A DNA stretch of 64,000 bases from Allosphingosinicella vermicomposti (GTDB lineage: Bacteria; Pseudomonadota; Alphaproteobacteria; Sphingomonadales; Sphingomonadaceae), in the NCBI RefSeq assembly GCF_003012815.1, contig NZ_PXYJ01000002.1, forward strand, positions 1-64,000. The letters run 5' to 3'. The translations under genes and the position numbers were made by a program. Below, in pieces: positions 1 through 8,007 of this stretch; positions within the stretch are counted from its first letter, which is position 1, and the number at the start of each line of letters is the position of its first letter. Under the pieces are notes generated by a model. That model had not been told where the DNA came from and searched no databases. It worked only from the letters and a program-made list of their open reading frames with translations.

Positions 1-69
1 GCAGGCTTCATCGTCTGGAAACTGCTTGAAGAATTGTGCAATGGTGAGAGGCTTCTTGCTCATACCCAT
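1..69 (-). CDS. IS1595-family transposase, N-terminal fragment cut by the window edge
   Basis: The minus strand reads MGMSKKPLTIAQFFKQFPDD and then EAC before running off the window. A KKPLT..QFF..FPDD start followed by a Cys is what I know from IS1595-type (ISXO2-like) transposases, whose N-terminus carries a zinc ribbon. The start may be the ATG at 69 or the one at 63; neither has a clear Shine-Dalgarno. Only about 23 codons are visible, so whether the transposase is intact cannot be judged. Confidence 0.6.
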   Translation of the reverse strand, partial: MGMSKKPLTIAQFFKQFPDDEAC

Positions 70-116
70 TGTATAGCCGAAACGGGTTACGTATGCAAGG
101 GGGATAGACCCCAAAC
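1..116. mobile_element. Probable end of an IS1595-type insertion sequence beside fabD
   Basis: About 75 bp separate the putative transposase start from the fabD stop. Within it, GGGGGATAGACCCC (about 100-113) has the look of an IS terminal sequence; the exact boundary and target duplication cannot be placed because the other end is outside the window. The element would lie directly downstream of fabD. Confidence 0.4.
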
Positions 117-144
117 GAATTCAGGGTAACGAGGTGCTTAAACT

Positions 145-1080
145 TCAAATCTCTTTCACCAGCGCTTCGATGTCGTCCATCGATATGACGCTAGTCACAT
201 TCACGTCCGGCGCGATGCGCTTGACCATGGGGCCGAGCACCTTGCCGCCGAATTCGACGAAATGGGTGACGCCCGCTTCCGCCATCGCCGCGACGCTTTC
301 GCGCCAGCGCACCATCCCGGTCACTTGCTGGACGAGCAGAGCGCGGATTTCCGCCGCGTCGGCAACCGGAGCGGCGGTGACATTCGCATAGACCGGGACG
401 ATTGGCGGCTTCATCGCGGCCTGGCCCAAAGCGTCGGCCATCGCGTCCGCAGCAGGCTGCATCAGCGGACAGTGGAAGGGTGCGGAGACAGGCAGGAGGA
501 TCGCCCGCTTCGCGCCTTTCTCCTTGGCGATCGGCAAAGCGCGCTCGACGGCGCCCTTGTGGCCGGAAATCACGACCTGACTCGGATCATTGTCATTGGC
601 GACGGTGCAGACCTCGCCTTCCGCCGCGGCATCGGCGATTTCCTGCGCCAGTTCGCGCGATGCGCCGAGGATCGCGGCCATCGCGCCCTCGCCCACCGGA
701 ACGGCGGCCTGCATCGCTTGGCCCCGCAGCTTCAGAAGCTTGGCGGTGGTCGCGAGATCGAGTGTCTCGGCAGCGCAAAGGGCGCTATATTCGCCAAGGC
801 TGTGGCCCGCGACGAAATCGGCCTTGTCGGCCAGCGCGATGCCCGCTTCTTTCTCAAGAACACGCAGGGTCGCGATGGCATTGGCCATGATCGCCGGCTG
901 CGCATTTTCGGTGAGGGTGAGCTCGTCCTGCGGCCCTTCGAACATCAGGCGGGCGAGGTTCTGGCCCAATGCCTCGTCCACTTCCTCAAACACCGCGCGC
1001 GCGGTTGCGCTGGCCTGCGCGAGCGCCTGGCCCATGCCCACCGACTGGCTGCCCTGACCCGGGAAAATATAAGCGCGCAT
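145..1080 (-). CDS. fabD: Malonyl-CoA:ACP transacylase FabD
   Basis: Transfers malonyl groups from CoA to acyl carrier protein, giving the extender unit for cytoplasmic type II fatty acid synthesis. The 311-residue product begins [17 protein letters not shown] and carries the nucleophile motif [10 protein letters not shown] and the later [10 protein letters not shown] segment with the catalytic His; the length is normal for the family. I chose the ATG at 1080 over the upstream one at 1101 because GGGAG lies 5 bases before it and the family begins with the FPGQGSQ strand. It is transcribed away from rpsF across a shared 401-bp region. fabG, the usual downstream partner, is not in view and may be separated by the IS element. 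Confidence 0.95.
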   Translation of the reverse strand: MRAYIFPGQGSQSVGMGQALAQASATARAVFEEVDEALGQNLARLMFEGPQDELTLTENAQPAIMANAIATLRVLEKEAGIALADKADFVAGHSLGEYSALCAAETLDLATTAKLLKLRGQAMQAAVPVGEGAMAAILGASRELAQEIADAAAEGEVCTVANDNDPSQVVISGHKGAVERALPIAKEKGAKRAILLPVSAPFHCPLMQPAADAMADALGQAAMKPPIVPVYANVTAAPVADAAEIRALLVQQVTGMVRWRESVAAMAEAGVTHFVEFGGKVLGPMVKRIAPDVNVTSVISMDDIEALVKEI

Positions 1081-1142
1081 GGCACTCCCTTCTTCTTGCA
1101 AGAACCTCGACAGGCCCGAAGAGGCCCCGTCAGTTCACCTTG

Positions 1143-1178
1143 CCTTATAAGGGCACCTTATTAGGCAACCTTATAAGG
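1143..1178. promoter_or_regulatory. Three CCTTATWAGG palindromes at exact 13-bp spacing between fabD and rpsF
   Basis: CCTTATAAGG at 1143-1152, CCTTATTAGG at 1156-1165 and CCTTATAAGG at 1169-1178 start exactly 13 bp apart, joined by short G/C spacers. The outer copies are perfect palindromes. They lie 63-98 bp upstream of the fabD start in the 1081-1481 divergent intergenic region, which otherwise holds two terminator-like hairpins nearer rpsF and no gene that I can support. An operator array is the natural reading, but the binding protein is unknown. Confidence 0.5.
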
Positions 1179-1320
1179 GCGTTGTTTCGTCTGCCGGTTG
1201 GCGCGGAACGGGTGGAAAGGAACCGTGTGTACCCCCGACTTCATCATCCAGGCGCCTACCGCTCCTGCCCGCCTTGTCCGCATCGACTTCGGGTTCGCCT
1301 AGCCAGCCCCTCGCCCGCAC

Positions 1321-1404
1321 GCAAGCCGGGCTTGCCTTTTCAGCGCCTTTCCGCCATAGGCCGGTCCATCCGGGGCGGAGGCTTTAGCGTCCAGCCCCGG
1401 TTTT
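1321..1404 (+). promoter_or_regulatory. rpsF leader with two terminator-like hairpins
   Basis: GCAAGC-CGG-GCTTGC followed by CTTTT spans 1321-1340. CCGGGGC (1370-1376) pairs with GCCCCGG (1394-1400) and is followed by TTTTAATT. Both have the form of intrinsic terminators but sit 80-160 bp before rpsF on its strand, so they may be attenuators in a ribosomal-protein leader. No promoter was confidently placed. Confidence 0.4.
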
Positions 1405-1481
1405 AATTGCAAGACGATAGCCGGAGGGGCGTCCGTATGGTGCGGCGTCAGCGATCGGCCAACAATGAAGGACAGTGAGCC

Positions 1482-1895
1482 ATGCCGCTTTACGAGCATG
1501 TGTTTCTCGCGCGTCAGGATCTGGCACAAGCCCAGGTCGATGCGCTGGCGGAAACCGCCACCAACATCATTCAGGACAATGGCGGCAAGGTCGTGAAGAC
1601 CGAAACCTGGGGCCTTCGCAGCCTCGCCTACCGCATCCAGAAGAACCGCAAGGCGCATTATGTCGCGCTCGATTTCGAAGCGCCGGCCAATGTGATCGCG
1701 GAACTGGAGCGCCAGACCCAGATCAACGAAGACGTCATCCGTTACATGACCATCCGCGTCGACGCCCACGAGCAGGGCCCGTCCGCGATGATGCGCCGTA
1801 ACGAGCGTGACCGCGGCCGCCGTGGCGACGGTGAGCGTGGCGAACGCGGTGACCGCGGCGATCGCCGTCCGCGCGACGAATTCGAAGAAGCGTAA
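1482..1895 (+). CDS. rpsF: 30S ribosomal protein S6
   Basis: Structural protein of the 30S platform that pairs with S18. The 137-residue product starts [14 protein letters not shown] and contains the [12 protein letters not shown] strand typical of S6. The body is followed by a charged Arg/Asp/Gly-rich tail (about 105-137), common in alphaproteobacterial S6 and probably disordered. It is first of rpsF-rpsR-rplI, with 17 bp to rpsR. The start is preceded by GAAGGACAG as a Shine-Dalgarno. Confidence 0.96.
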   Translation: MPLYEHVFLARQDLAQAQVDALAETATNIIQDNGGKVVKTETWGLRSLAYRIQKNRKAHYVALDFEAPANVIAELERQTQINEDVIRYMTIRVDAHEQGPSAMMRRNERDRGRRGDGERGERGDRGDRRPRDEFEEA

Positions 1896-1912
1896 GGAAA
1901 GGACCAGCAAAT

Positions 1913-2137
1913 ATGGCACGTGCATTTTTCCGCCGCCGCAAGAGCTGCCCTTTCTCCGGCAAGGACGCTCCCCGCATCGATTATAAGGACGTTCGTCTGC
2001 TCCAGGGCTTCGTGTCCGAGCGTGGCAAGATCGTCCCGAGCCGCATCACCGCGGTGTCCACGAAGAAGCAGCGCGAGCTGGCCCAGGCGATCAAGCGCGC
2101 CCGCCACCTCGGCCTTCTTCCCTATGTCGTGAAGTAA
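1913..2137 (+). CDS. rpsR: 30S ribosomal protein S18
   Basis: Small basic rRNA-binding protein that forms a heterodimer with S6 in the 30S platform. The 74 residues show the expected order: basic N-terminus [33 protein letters not shown], and the C-terminal RKQ-like block [22 protein letters not shown]. It lies between rpsF and rplI with short spacers, so it is almost certainly co-transcribed. Confidence 0.97.
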   Translation: MARAFFRRRKSCPFSGKDAPRIDYKDVRLLQGFVSERGKIVPSRITAVSTKKQRELAQAIKRARHLGLLPYVVK

Positions 2138-2149
2138 GGAGCGGCAGAC

Positions 2150-2755
2150 ATGCAAATCATCCTCCTCGAGCGTATCGAGAAGCTTGGCGCCATCGGCGAT
2201 GTCGTCACCGTCAAGAACGGCTATGCCCGCAACTTCCTGTTGCCGAACGGCAAGGCCCTTCGCGCCAATGAAGCCAACCGCAAGGTCTTCGAAGCCAATC
2301 GCGAGAAGATCGAAGCGCAGAACGCCGAGCGCCGCAGCGACGCCGAAAAGGAAGCCAAGACGATTGAGGGCGCGACCGTGCAGCTCATCCGTCAGGCGTC
2401 CAACACCGGCCAGCTTTACGGTTCGGTTTCGGCCCGCGACCTCGCCGAGGCGCTCGAAGCCGACGGCCACAAGGTCCAGAAGAACCAGATCGTCCTCAAC
2501 CGTCCGATCAAGACGATCGGCGTGAGCGAAGTAAAGGTTGCTCTCCACGCGGAAGTCGCCGTCACCATCAAGGTGAACGTCGCCCGTTCGCCGGAAGAAG
2601 CCGAGCTGCAGGCCCAGGGCGTCGACGTCATGGCGCAGATGTTCGAAAAGGACACGGCGAGCTTCACGGAAGAGTATGACGCAAATGCCGAGCCCGGCAC
2701 GATCGTCACCGACGAAGAAGCCGCTCCGGCCCAAGGCGAGGAAGAAGCAGCCTAA
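2150..2755 (+). CDS. rplI: 50S ribosomal protein L9
   Basis: Two-domain 23S rRNA-binding protein near the L1 stalk. The 201-residue product starts MQIILLERIEKLGAIGDVVTVKNGYARNFL..., the conserved N-terminal domain, followed by the long connecting helix (about 45-75) and a C-terminal domain. An acidic tail beyond residue 180 (EEAAPAQGEEEAA) makes it longer than the roughly 150 residues of E. coli L9, as in other alphaproteobacteria. It ends the rpsF operon and is followed by an intrinsic terminator. Confidence 0.96.
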   Translation: MQIILLERIEKLGAIGDVVTVKNGYARNFLLPNGKALRANEANRKVFEANREKIEAQNAERRSDAEKEAKTIEGATVQLIRQASNTGQLYGSVSARDLAEALEADGHKVQKNQIVLNRPIKTIGVSEVKVALHAEVAVTIKVNVARSPEEAELQAQGVDVMAQMFEKDTASFTEEYDANAEPGTIVTDEEAAPAQGEEEAA

Positions 2756-2779
2756 GGTTGCTTCCAGTCGAAAAGATCG

Positions 2780-2811
2780 AGGCCGCCCATCGCAAGATCG
2801 GCGGCCTTTTT
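2780..2811 (+). terminator. Intrinsic terminator after rplI
   Basis: AGGCCGCC (2780-2787) pairs with GGCGGCCT (2800-2807), followed by a T-rich run to 2811. It starts 24 bp after the rplI stop and fits the end of the rpsF-rpsR-rplI transcript. Confidence 0.85.
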
Positions 2812-2928
2812 CTTCGGCTGACAGGTGTGGAAGCTGGAACAGGGTTGGCCTGCGGCCGCTTTCGGCCAGACAGGCTCAGCCCGAACGGGGATAGAGCATC
2901 AGGTCAAATGTCGGGCACGGCCTCACCA

Positions 2929-3005
2929 CCGCTAGCCCTGAGCTTGTCGAAGGGCGTGTGCAACGTGCGATTTGCACCGGCTTCGACAAGCTCAGCCCTT
3001 AGCGG
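2929..3005. repeat. REPIN-like inverted repeat, family A (CTGAGCTTGTCGAAGG)
   Basis: Arms CCGCTAGCCCTGAGCTTGTC and GACAAGCTCAGCCCTTAGCGG flank a short centre. The same arms recur at 6880, 7842, 24311 and 45859. This copy lies between the convergent ends of rplI and ydbL. Confidence 0.85.
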
Positions 3006-3026
3006 AGCGGGACAGTCAATGGGCGC

Positions 3027-3413
3027 TTACCCGCAATAAGTGGGGCGGGCGACTGGCGTGTCGCCTTCGCGCTGGCGCCAGACGCCGTCTTGAAGCTGGT
3101 AATATTGGCCGGCCAGGACTCGGCTGCCGAGGATGCGGCAGGCGGCGGTTGCGCCCACTTCCTCGATCTTGGCGCCGCGTTTTGCCGCGAGATCGGTGTA
3201 GAAGGCGCGGCGCTTGATGTTGACCGCGTCCATTTCCGCGCGGACCGAGGCCGGGGCATCGCCGACAAGGCCGAGATAGCCGTCGAATCGCTCGCCCACC
3301 TTGCCGCTTGCGCGCAAATTCGCTGCGACATCCGCCGAAACGTCAGGCTGTGCCGAGGCTCCGCCCGCGAGCAGGGCGGCGGCCAGGGCCGTGAAAAGAG
3401 TGCGGCGCATCAT
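3027..3413 (-). CDS. ydbL: YdbL family periplasmic protein (DUF1318)
   Basis: A 128-residue product with an N-terminal signal peptide (MMRRTLFTALAAALLAGGASA) and a small secreted domain with NIKRRAFYTDLAAKRGAKIEEVG and two Cys near the C-terminus (TAACRILG, PTYCG). In E. coli ydbL is the last gene of ydbH-ynbE-ydbL and is reported to modulate the YdbH-YnbE interaction. Here it starts 5 bp after the ynbE stop in the same order. I start at 3413; the upstream in-frame ATG at 3446 would overlap ynbE and precede the signal peptide. Confidence 0.85.
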   Translation of the reverse strand: MMRRTLFTALAAALLAGGASAQPDVSADVAANLRASGKVGERFDGYLGLVGDAPASVRAEMDAVNIKRRAFYTDLAAKRGAKIEEVGATAACRILGSRVLAGQYYQLQDGVWRQREGDTPVARPTYCG

Positions 3414-3417
3414 GATT

Positions 3418-3624
3418 TCAGAAGATCCCCGGATTATCCTCGACAAGCTTGTTTACGTCTTCTTGCAGGCGGACGACAACCTCCTGCCGGATATTGATGT
3501 TGAGATTGATCTCGATCGGCTTTTCCGGCGCGCTCAATTGCACGCACCCGGAAAGCACCGCCGGCAAAGCCAGAGCGGCTACCCCGCGCTCGAGACGATC
3601 TCGCGTCATTATCGCCGTCTTCAT
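3418..3624 (-). CDS. ynbE: YnbE-like small outer-membrane lipoprotein
   Basis: A 68-residue protein with a lipoprotein signal (LALPAVLSGC, lipidated Cys about residue 27) followed by IEINLNINIRQEVVVRLQEDV. The alternating hydrophobic strand is what is expected for a partner that extends the YdbH beta-groove at the outer membrane. Its ATG overlaps the ydbH stop as ATGA, so translation is coupled. Size, lipobox and position match E. coli YnbE. Confidence 0.85.
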   Translation of the reverse strand: MKTAIMTRDRLERGVAALALPAVLSGCVQLSAPEKPIEINLNINIRQEVVVRLQEDVNKLVEDNPGIF

Positions 3625-6600
3625 TGCACTGTCTCGCTTTCTTCACGCTGAACGTCGGTTGTAGTCGGCACGACCTCAAGATTTTCCGGGAGCACCGGCA
3701 GGATGAGGTCGGAAGGGTCGTCGAAGGATCGCGTCATCGCGATGATCGATCGGAACGGGCCCTTGATGTTGATGTTGAAATCGATCGGCACCTTGGCGAA
3801 TTGCGCCAGCACCATATCGACGATCCCACCGCCCTTGGAATTGACGGTCCGGCTGATGCTGTCCAATTCGATCCGCGAGGTGAACTCGCCTGCCAGCGAG
3901 CCGTCAAGCTGGATGACAAGCTTCGAATAGCTGAGCGACTTCAGCGCATTGAAGGCGATGATCCCCCAGGCACCGAGATCCTTGTCGGTGAGCTCGCCCA
4001 CATAAGAGAGCGTGCCGCCACCCGGCCGCGCGACGAGACGCCCGCCCACAATGCGCCCGCCCGATTGATCGAAGACCATGGGCAGCACACCGTCCAGCGT
4101 GCCCGTCGCCGCGATGTTCGAAAATTCCATCTGTTGGACGAAGGCGGCGGCGTCCATCCCCTCGATCCGGAAAGTCAGCCGCTTTTCGCTTTCCTCGGCG
4201 AAATTGAGGATCGTTTCTTCAAGGATGAGCTGACCGCCCGCGAAGGGCCAGCGCCCCTCCTCCACCTTCACGCGCAGGTCGGGCAGCACCTGATAGCGGA
4301 TGCGCCCGTCAAACACGTCGATCCCCGCCTGCACCCGCTCGACCGTGGCGAGCTGCGAAGGCGCGGTGACGAGGCCGAGGAGGTCGGTGAAGGTGAGCGT
4401 CGTGTTCAGCCCCTGCACCGGGCCGAAGCTTGCGGCGAGATCGGTATCGACGATGGAAAAAACACCGTCGCTGGTCGTGCCGGCATCGCCCCAGCCGATG
4501 TTGCCGCGCCCTTGAAACATACCATCGACCAGCGCCACCACACCAAGTGTCAGCCGCGTCATATCCTCAGGCTGGTAACCATCCACCGCGAAACGGATAC
4601 CGGGCACGTCGAGAACTGCGTTCCCGCTGCCGCTCGCTAGATTGTGCTGGATCGTCGCGTTGGTGATGAGCACGCCCGCCTCCGGATCGCGAAGGGGCGC
4701 GAAAGCATCGATCCGGTCGCCATCCAGGGTCAGGCGAAAGGCATTGGTGATGAGTGGGTAGAAACGCGGCTCGGGATGGTCGTCCGCCACGGTGAGACCA
4801 CCCGCGACCGACAGGCGACCGCCGATCACGCTCCACTTCCCCTGCCCCCGACTGATCAGCAACGGCACGTTGGCGATCTTGCCGGACGCGCCTGCAAACG
4901 TGCCGGTGACGCCGCTGTCGCCGATCTGCCCGGCGATCCGCTCCAGTTCCAGCCGGTTGGCAAAACCGTCCGGGCCCAGCCGCACGATCACATCGGTGCC
5001 GGCAAAATCGCTCTCGTCGAATTCGAAGCGAAACCTGCCAGCGGTCAGGTCCAGCGGCGAGGAACCGAGCCGTCCGATCAGGCGCGGGCTGCGGATGTCC
5101 AGCCCCCCCTTCACGTCGCCACCCGGCGCCTTCCACACCAGAGCGCGGCCGACCGGACAGACCGGAAGCCGGGTGCGCCCGAGATTAAGGCTGCCGTAGC
5201 GAAGGCCCGCGAAATTGGCGGTGACGCAGCGTTCGTTGACCGCAAAGCCGCCCGCTCCGTCGAACCGCCCCACAAGAGGCAGGACGAGGTTCGTGACGAA
5301 GCCGCCGTCGAACGGCCCCGTCATCGCCGCCATCGTTTGGAATCGCGTGCTGCCGTCTGCCCCTTCCTGGAAGCGGATCGTGCCCAGCGCCAGCCGGGCG
5401 CTGCCCGCTCGCATCGGCTGGATCCGCGCCTCGCCGCGCACCGGCGCGCCTGCATAAGGCTGGTCGAGGCTGAGGCGCGTGGTCGGGAAACCGCCGCCGG
5501 ACAAAGCGAATTCGCCATCCGTCCGTATCGCGCCTTGCGGCCAGTAATAAGTGATGCCGTCGCCGCCCGCGAGCGCGAGCGTCATGCCGCTGCGGCTCAT
5601 GCCGTTCATCGTGTCGAAGCGCACCGCGCCGCCGCCCGGGCCGTTAACCAGCCGAACCCGCGCCCGCGCATCGAAATCGCGGCCAGCCCGGCTCAAGGCG
5701 GCGGCCAATCCTTCGCCAATCGGGTCGATGGGCGTGCCATTGGCGGACGAAAGGGCCGCTGTCACCGGCCCGAGCAATGAGGATGCCGCCGCGATGTTCC
5801 GCGCGCCGCCCTCGCCGATCAGCGACAGTCGCCCTTCTGTCAGGGACAGCGCATATTTGCCATCAAGGTCGAGTTGCCTGCCGCCAAAGGCCGCGATCTG
5901 GATCGTGCGGCTGCCGATGGCAAGATCGCCTTTGGTTTCCTTGGCCTTACCGTCGAAGGTGATGCGGCCCTCGACGCCGTCCAGCCGGTTGATGCCGGAC
6001 CGCACGGCGGCGGCGGTGATACCAGCATTGCCGCGCCACTCATTGATCGTTTCGGGAAAATTGGCGTCGAACATCAAGGCGGGCCCGGCCACCTGCAGCG
6101 CCTGCCCGCAGGTCAGATCCTGCGCTTTTAACGGCCCTTTCACCGCGGGGCGGCGGTCAGCGATCGCGACGTCGAAATAGGTGGCGGCGGCCAGCACGCG
6201 GCAAGTGCCAAAATCGATCTGGCGGGACAAGGCGGCGACCTTGCCTTTGAAGCCGTTGGAAAGATTGCCCCGCCCCTCGATCGCAAGGCCGATCCGGCCC
6301 GCAGGTCCGGTCAGCGACATGCTGACATCGGCAACGTCAACGTTGAGGTCCGGAAGCGCGAAAGGTGCGCCGCTCGGCGGCGGCAGCAATTTGTCGATCT
6401 CGCCAAGACGCAGCTTGCCGTTGACCATCCGTCCCTTCAGGCGGACACCCCGCGCCGTGATCTTTTCGACGCTTGGGTCGAGCAGGCTGACGAGGGGCAG
6501 AGTCACCTCGACAAAGCGGGCGGTGAGATCGGGATTTGCCGGATCGCCGATCACCAGATTTTCAAGCTGCTGGGTGCGAAAGCCGATGCGGCGCAGCGTG

Positions 6601-6842
6601 TAACTCGCTTTAACGCCGCGCTTTTCCAATTCCCGGTCGATAAATCCGGTCGCGATATCGACGCGCTGGCTCCACACAATGAGCAGCATCGCGACGATGA
6701 CCAAAGCCGAAATGGCCGCGATCCGTCGGCCGCCCAGACGGCGCCTCTTATACTCTACATCTTCGTCCACTGGCGCCTGTATCTTGGGAAACCCGCTAAG
6801 CTGACCTACGCATAACCTCCACCATCGCCCTCCGTTCCGCAA
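3621..6842 (-). CDS. ydbH: YdbH-like AsmA-family intermembrane lipid-transport protein
   Basis: A very long product (up to 1073 residues) with one N-terminal membrane anchor (about 38-57, RRIAAISALVIVAMLLIVWS). The remainder is beta-rich with no further membrane segment, as in AsmA-like proteins that span the periplasm as a hydrophobic groove. The C-terminal part, with a glycine-rich LDGVLP..GGRIVGGRLVARPGGG stretch and GGGIVDMVLAQF, fits YdbH. Known biology: YdbH, TamB and YhdP are redundant phospholipid transporters to the outer membrane in E. coli. The first gene of ydbH-ynbE-ydbL. The start is uncertain: the GTG about 24 codons in (VDEDVEYKRRR, just before the anchor) is as good as the ATG at 6842. 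Confidence 0.85.
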   Translation of the reverse strand: MRNGGRWWRLCVGQLSGFPKIQAPVDEDVEYKRRRLGGRRIAAISALVIVAMLLIVWSQRVDIATGFIDRELEKRGVKASYTLRRIGFRTQQLENLVIGDPANPDLTARFVEVTLPLVSLLDPSVEKITARGVRLKGRMVNGKLRLGEIDKLLPPPSGAPFALPDLNVDVADVSMSLTGPAGRIGLAIEGRGNLSNGFKGKVAALSRQIDFGTCRVLAAATYFDVAIADRRPAVKGPLKAQDLTCGQALQVAGPALMFDANFPETINEWRGNAGITAAAVRSGINRLDGVEGRITFDGKAKETKGDLAIGSRTIQIAAFGGRQLDLDGKYALSLTEGRLSLIGEGGARNIAAASSLLGPVTAALSSANGTPIDPIGEGLAAALSRAGRDFDARARVRLVNGPGGGAVRFDTMNGMSRSGMTLALAGGDGITYYWPQGAIRTDGEFALSGGGFPTTRLSLDQPYAGAPVRGEARIQPMRAGSARLALGTIRFQEGADGSTRFQTMAAMTGPFDGGFVTNLVLPLVGRFDGAGGFAVNERCVTANFAGLRYGSLNLGRTRLPVCPVGRALVWKAPGGDVKGGLDIRSPRLIGRLGSSPLDLTAGRFRFEFDESDFAGTDVIVRLGPDGFANRLELERIAGQIGDSGVTGTFAGASGKIANVPLLISRGQGKWSVIGGRLSVAGGLTVADDHPEPRFYPLITNAFRLTLDGDRIDAFAPLRDPEAGVLITNATIQHNLASGSGNAVLDVPGIRFAVDGYQPEDMTRLTLGVVALVDGMFQGRGNIGWGDAGTTSDGVFSIVDTDLAASFGPVQGLNTTLTFTDLLGLVTAPSQLATVERVQAGIDVFDGRIRYQVLPDLRVKVEEGRWPFAGGQLILEETILNFAEESEKRLTFRIEGMDAAAFVQQMEFSNIAATGTLDGVLPMVFDQSGGRIVGGRLVARPGGGTLSYVGELTDKDLGAWGIIAFNALKSLSYSKLVIQLDGSLAGEFTSRIELDSISRTVNSKGGGIVDMVLAQFAKVPIDFNINIKGPFRSIIAMTRSFDDPSDLILPVLPENLEVVPTTTDVQREESETVQ

Positions 6843-6879
6843 CCGTCACTTTGTGTATTCGCTCTCTATTTCTTCGGCT

Positions 6880-6954
6880 CCGCTAGCCCTGAGCTTGTCG
6901 AAGGGCGTGTGAATCGCACGTTGCCCACGCCCTTCGACAAGCTCAGGGCTAGCG
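6880..6954. repeat. REPIN-like inverted repeat, family A
   Basis: CCGCTAGCCCTGAGCTTGTC and GACAAGCTCAGGGCTAGCG arms between the divergent ydbH and radC. It occupies most of the intergenic space, so promoters for both genes must lie within or very near it. Confidence 0.85.
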
Positions 6955-7005
6955 TGGTGGGGCGAGGCCTTGCTTGGACCCTCATTCCTCGCCACAACAA
7001 GGGGC

Positions 7006-7689
7006 ATGGGGGATTTGCCACTTGACGGAACGGGCCATCGCGGGCGGCTTCGGCAGCGGCTGTTCGACGGCGGGCCGGATGCCTTGCTCGATCATGAGCT
7101 GGTCGAATATCTCCTCGCCCTCGCCCTTCCTCGCCGTGATACCAAGCCGCTCGCCAAGCTGTTGATCAAGGAATTTGGCGGCTATGCGCAGCTTGTCAGC
7201 GCCGATGCGGATGCGATCATGCGGATTGGCGGCATCAGCGAAGGCGCAGCCGCGGCGCTCAAGATCGCCCAAGCCTCCGCGCTGCGCCTCCTCCGCGCGG
7301 AAATCATGGATCGTCCGGTGCTCGCCAATTGGCAGGCTCTACTCGATTATCTGCAAGGGGATATGGCCGCGCAGGCGCTGGAGCGGGTGCGCGTCCTTTA
7401 CCTGAACGGCAAGAACGTGCTCATTCGCGACGAACTGTTGAGCGAAGGCACCGTGGATGAAGCCGCCGTCCACGTCCGCGAGGTGATCCGGCGCGGGCTC
7501 GACCTTCATGCCACCGGCATGATCCTGGTCCACAATCACCCGAGCGGCGATCCGACGCCCAGCAAACAGGACATCGCCCTCACCCGCCGCATCGCGGACG
7601 CGGCCAAACCGCTCGGTATCATTCTCCACGATCACATCATCGTCGGCGCGCGCGGACATTCAAGCTTCCGGGCCTTGGGGCTGATTTAG
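7006..7689 (+). CDS. radC: RadC family JAB/MPN-domain protein
   Basis: About 227 residues. The N-terminal helix-hairpin-helix-like part (RLFDGGPDALLDHELVEYLLAL, GGISEGAAAALKIAQ) precedes a JAB domain with metal-binding motif HNHPSGDPTPSKQD and EGTVDEAAVHVREV. The family has no firmly proven DNA-repair role despite its name. I start at ATG 7006 because GDLPLDGTGHRGRLRQRL is the usual N-terminus, although its AAGGGG is unusually close. A TTG at 6970 would add 12 residues. Confidence 0.88.
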   Translation: MGDLPLDGTGHRGRLRQRLFDGGPDALLDHELVEYLLALALPRRDTKPLAKLLIKEFGGYAQLVSADADAIMRIGGISEGAAAALKIAQASALRLLRAEIMDRPVLANWQALLDYLQGDMAAQALERVRVLYLNGKNVLIRDELLSEGTVDEAAVHVREVIRRGLDLHATGMILVHNHPSGDPTPSKQDIALTRRIADAAKPLGIILHDHIIVGARGHSSFRALGLI

Positions 7690-7696
7690 CTTTCTT

Positions 7697-7776
7697 CGTC
7701 ATTGCGAGCGTAGCGAAGCAATCCATCTGTCGGCTTGGCACAGGGCCTGGATTGCCGCGCTTCGCTCGCAATGACG
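7697..7776. repeat. REPIN-like inverted repeat, family G (CGTCATTGCGAGCG)
   Basis: CGTCATTGCGAGCGTAGCGA and TTCGCTCGCAATGACG arms, the only copy of this family in the window. It starts 8 bp after the radC stop. The 7690-8007 stretch holds this repeat, the next one and a terminator, and no gene that I can support. Confidence 0.8.
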
Positions 7777-7841
7777 AGGCAAGAAGGGCTGCGGCCCACG
7801 TTCATGCCCTCAAGTTAATACCCAACGTGTGACATACCCCT

Positions 7842-7911
7842 CCCGCTAGTCCTGAGCCTGTCGAAGGACGGTTCCAGCGGAACGGGCTTCGACAGGCTCA
7901 GCCCTAGCGGG
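7842..7911. repeat. REPIN-like inverted repeat, family A
   Basis: CCCGCTAGTCCTGAGCCTGT and ACAGGCTCAGCCCTAGCGGG arms with a GGACGG...CGGGC centre, the second repeat in the gap between convergent radC and the EF-hand gene. Confidence 0.85.
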
Positions 7912-7954
7912 GTGAGGTTCAGTTTTCATATCTGGCTCAATAACGCAGGCACAA

Positions 7955-7984
7955 GAAGGGGGGCCGTCCGCATCCGGACAGCCG
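7955..7984 (-). terminator. Terminator-like hairpin after the EF-hand gene
   Basis: Read on the minus strand, GGCTGTCCG pairs with CGGACGGCC around a 4-base loop (one G:U pair), followed by C/T-rich sequence. It starts 24 bp beyond the stop of the EF-hand gene. The U-tract is weak. Confidence 0.5.
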
Positions 7985-8007
7985 CCCTTGCGATCGCCGA
8001 GGAACCC

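Noticed and set aside
1081-1481. Small genes in the fabD-rpsF gap
   Set aside because: Open frames there lack ribosome-binding sites and overlap the palindrome array and hairpins.
6880-6954. REPIN-like repeats as intrinsic terminators or prophage attachment sites
   Set aside because: They lack T-runs, recur in multiple families and also occur inside operons and a coding region. No integrase of phage type is present; XerC pairs with DUF484.
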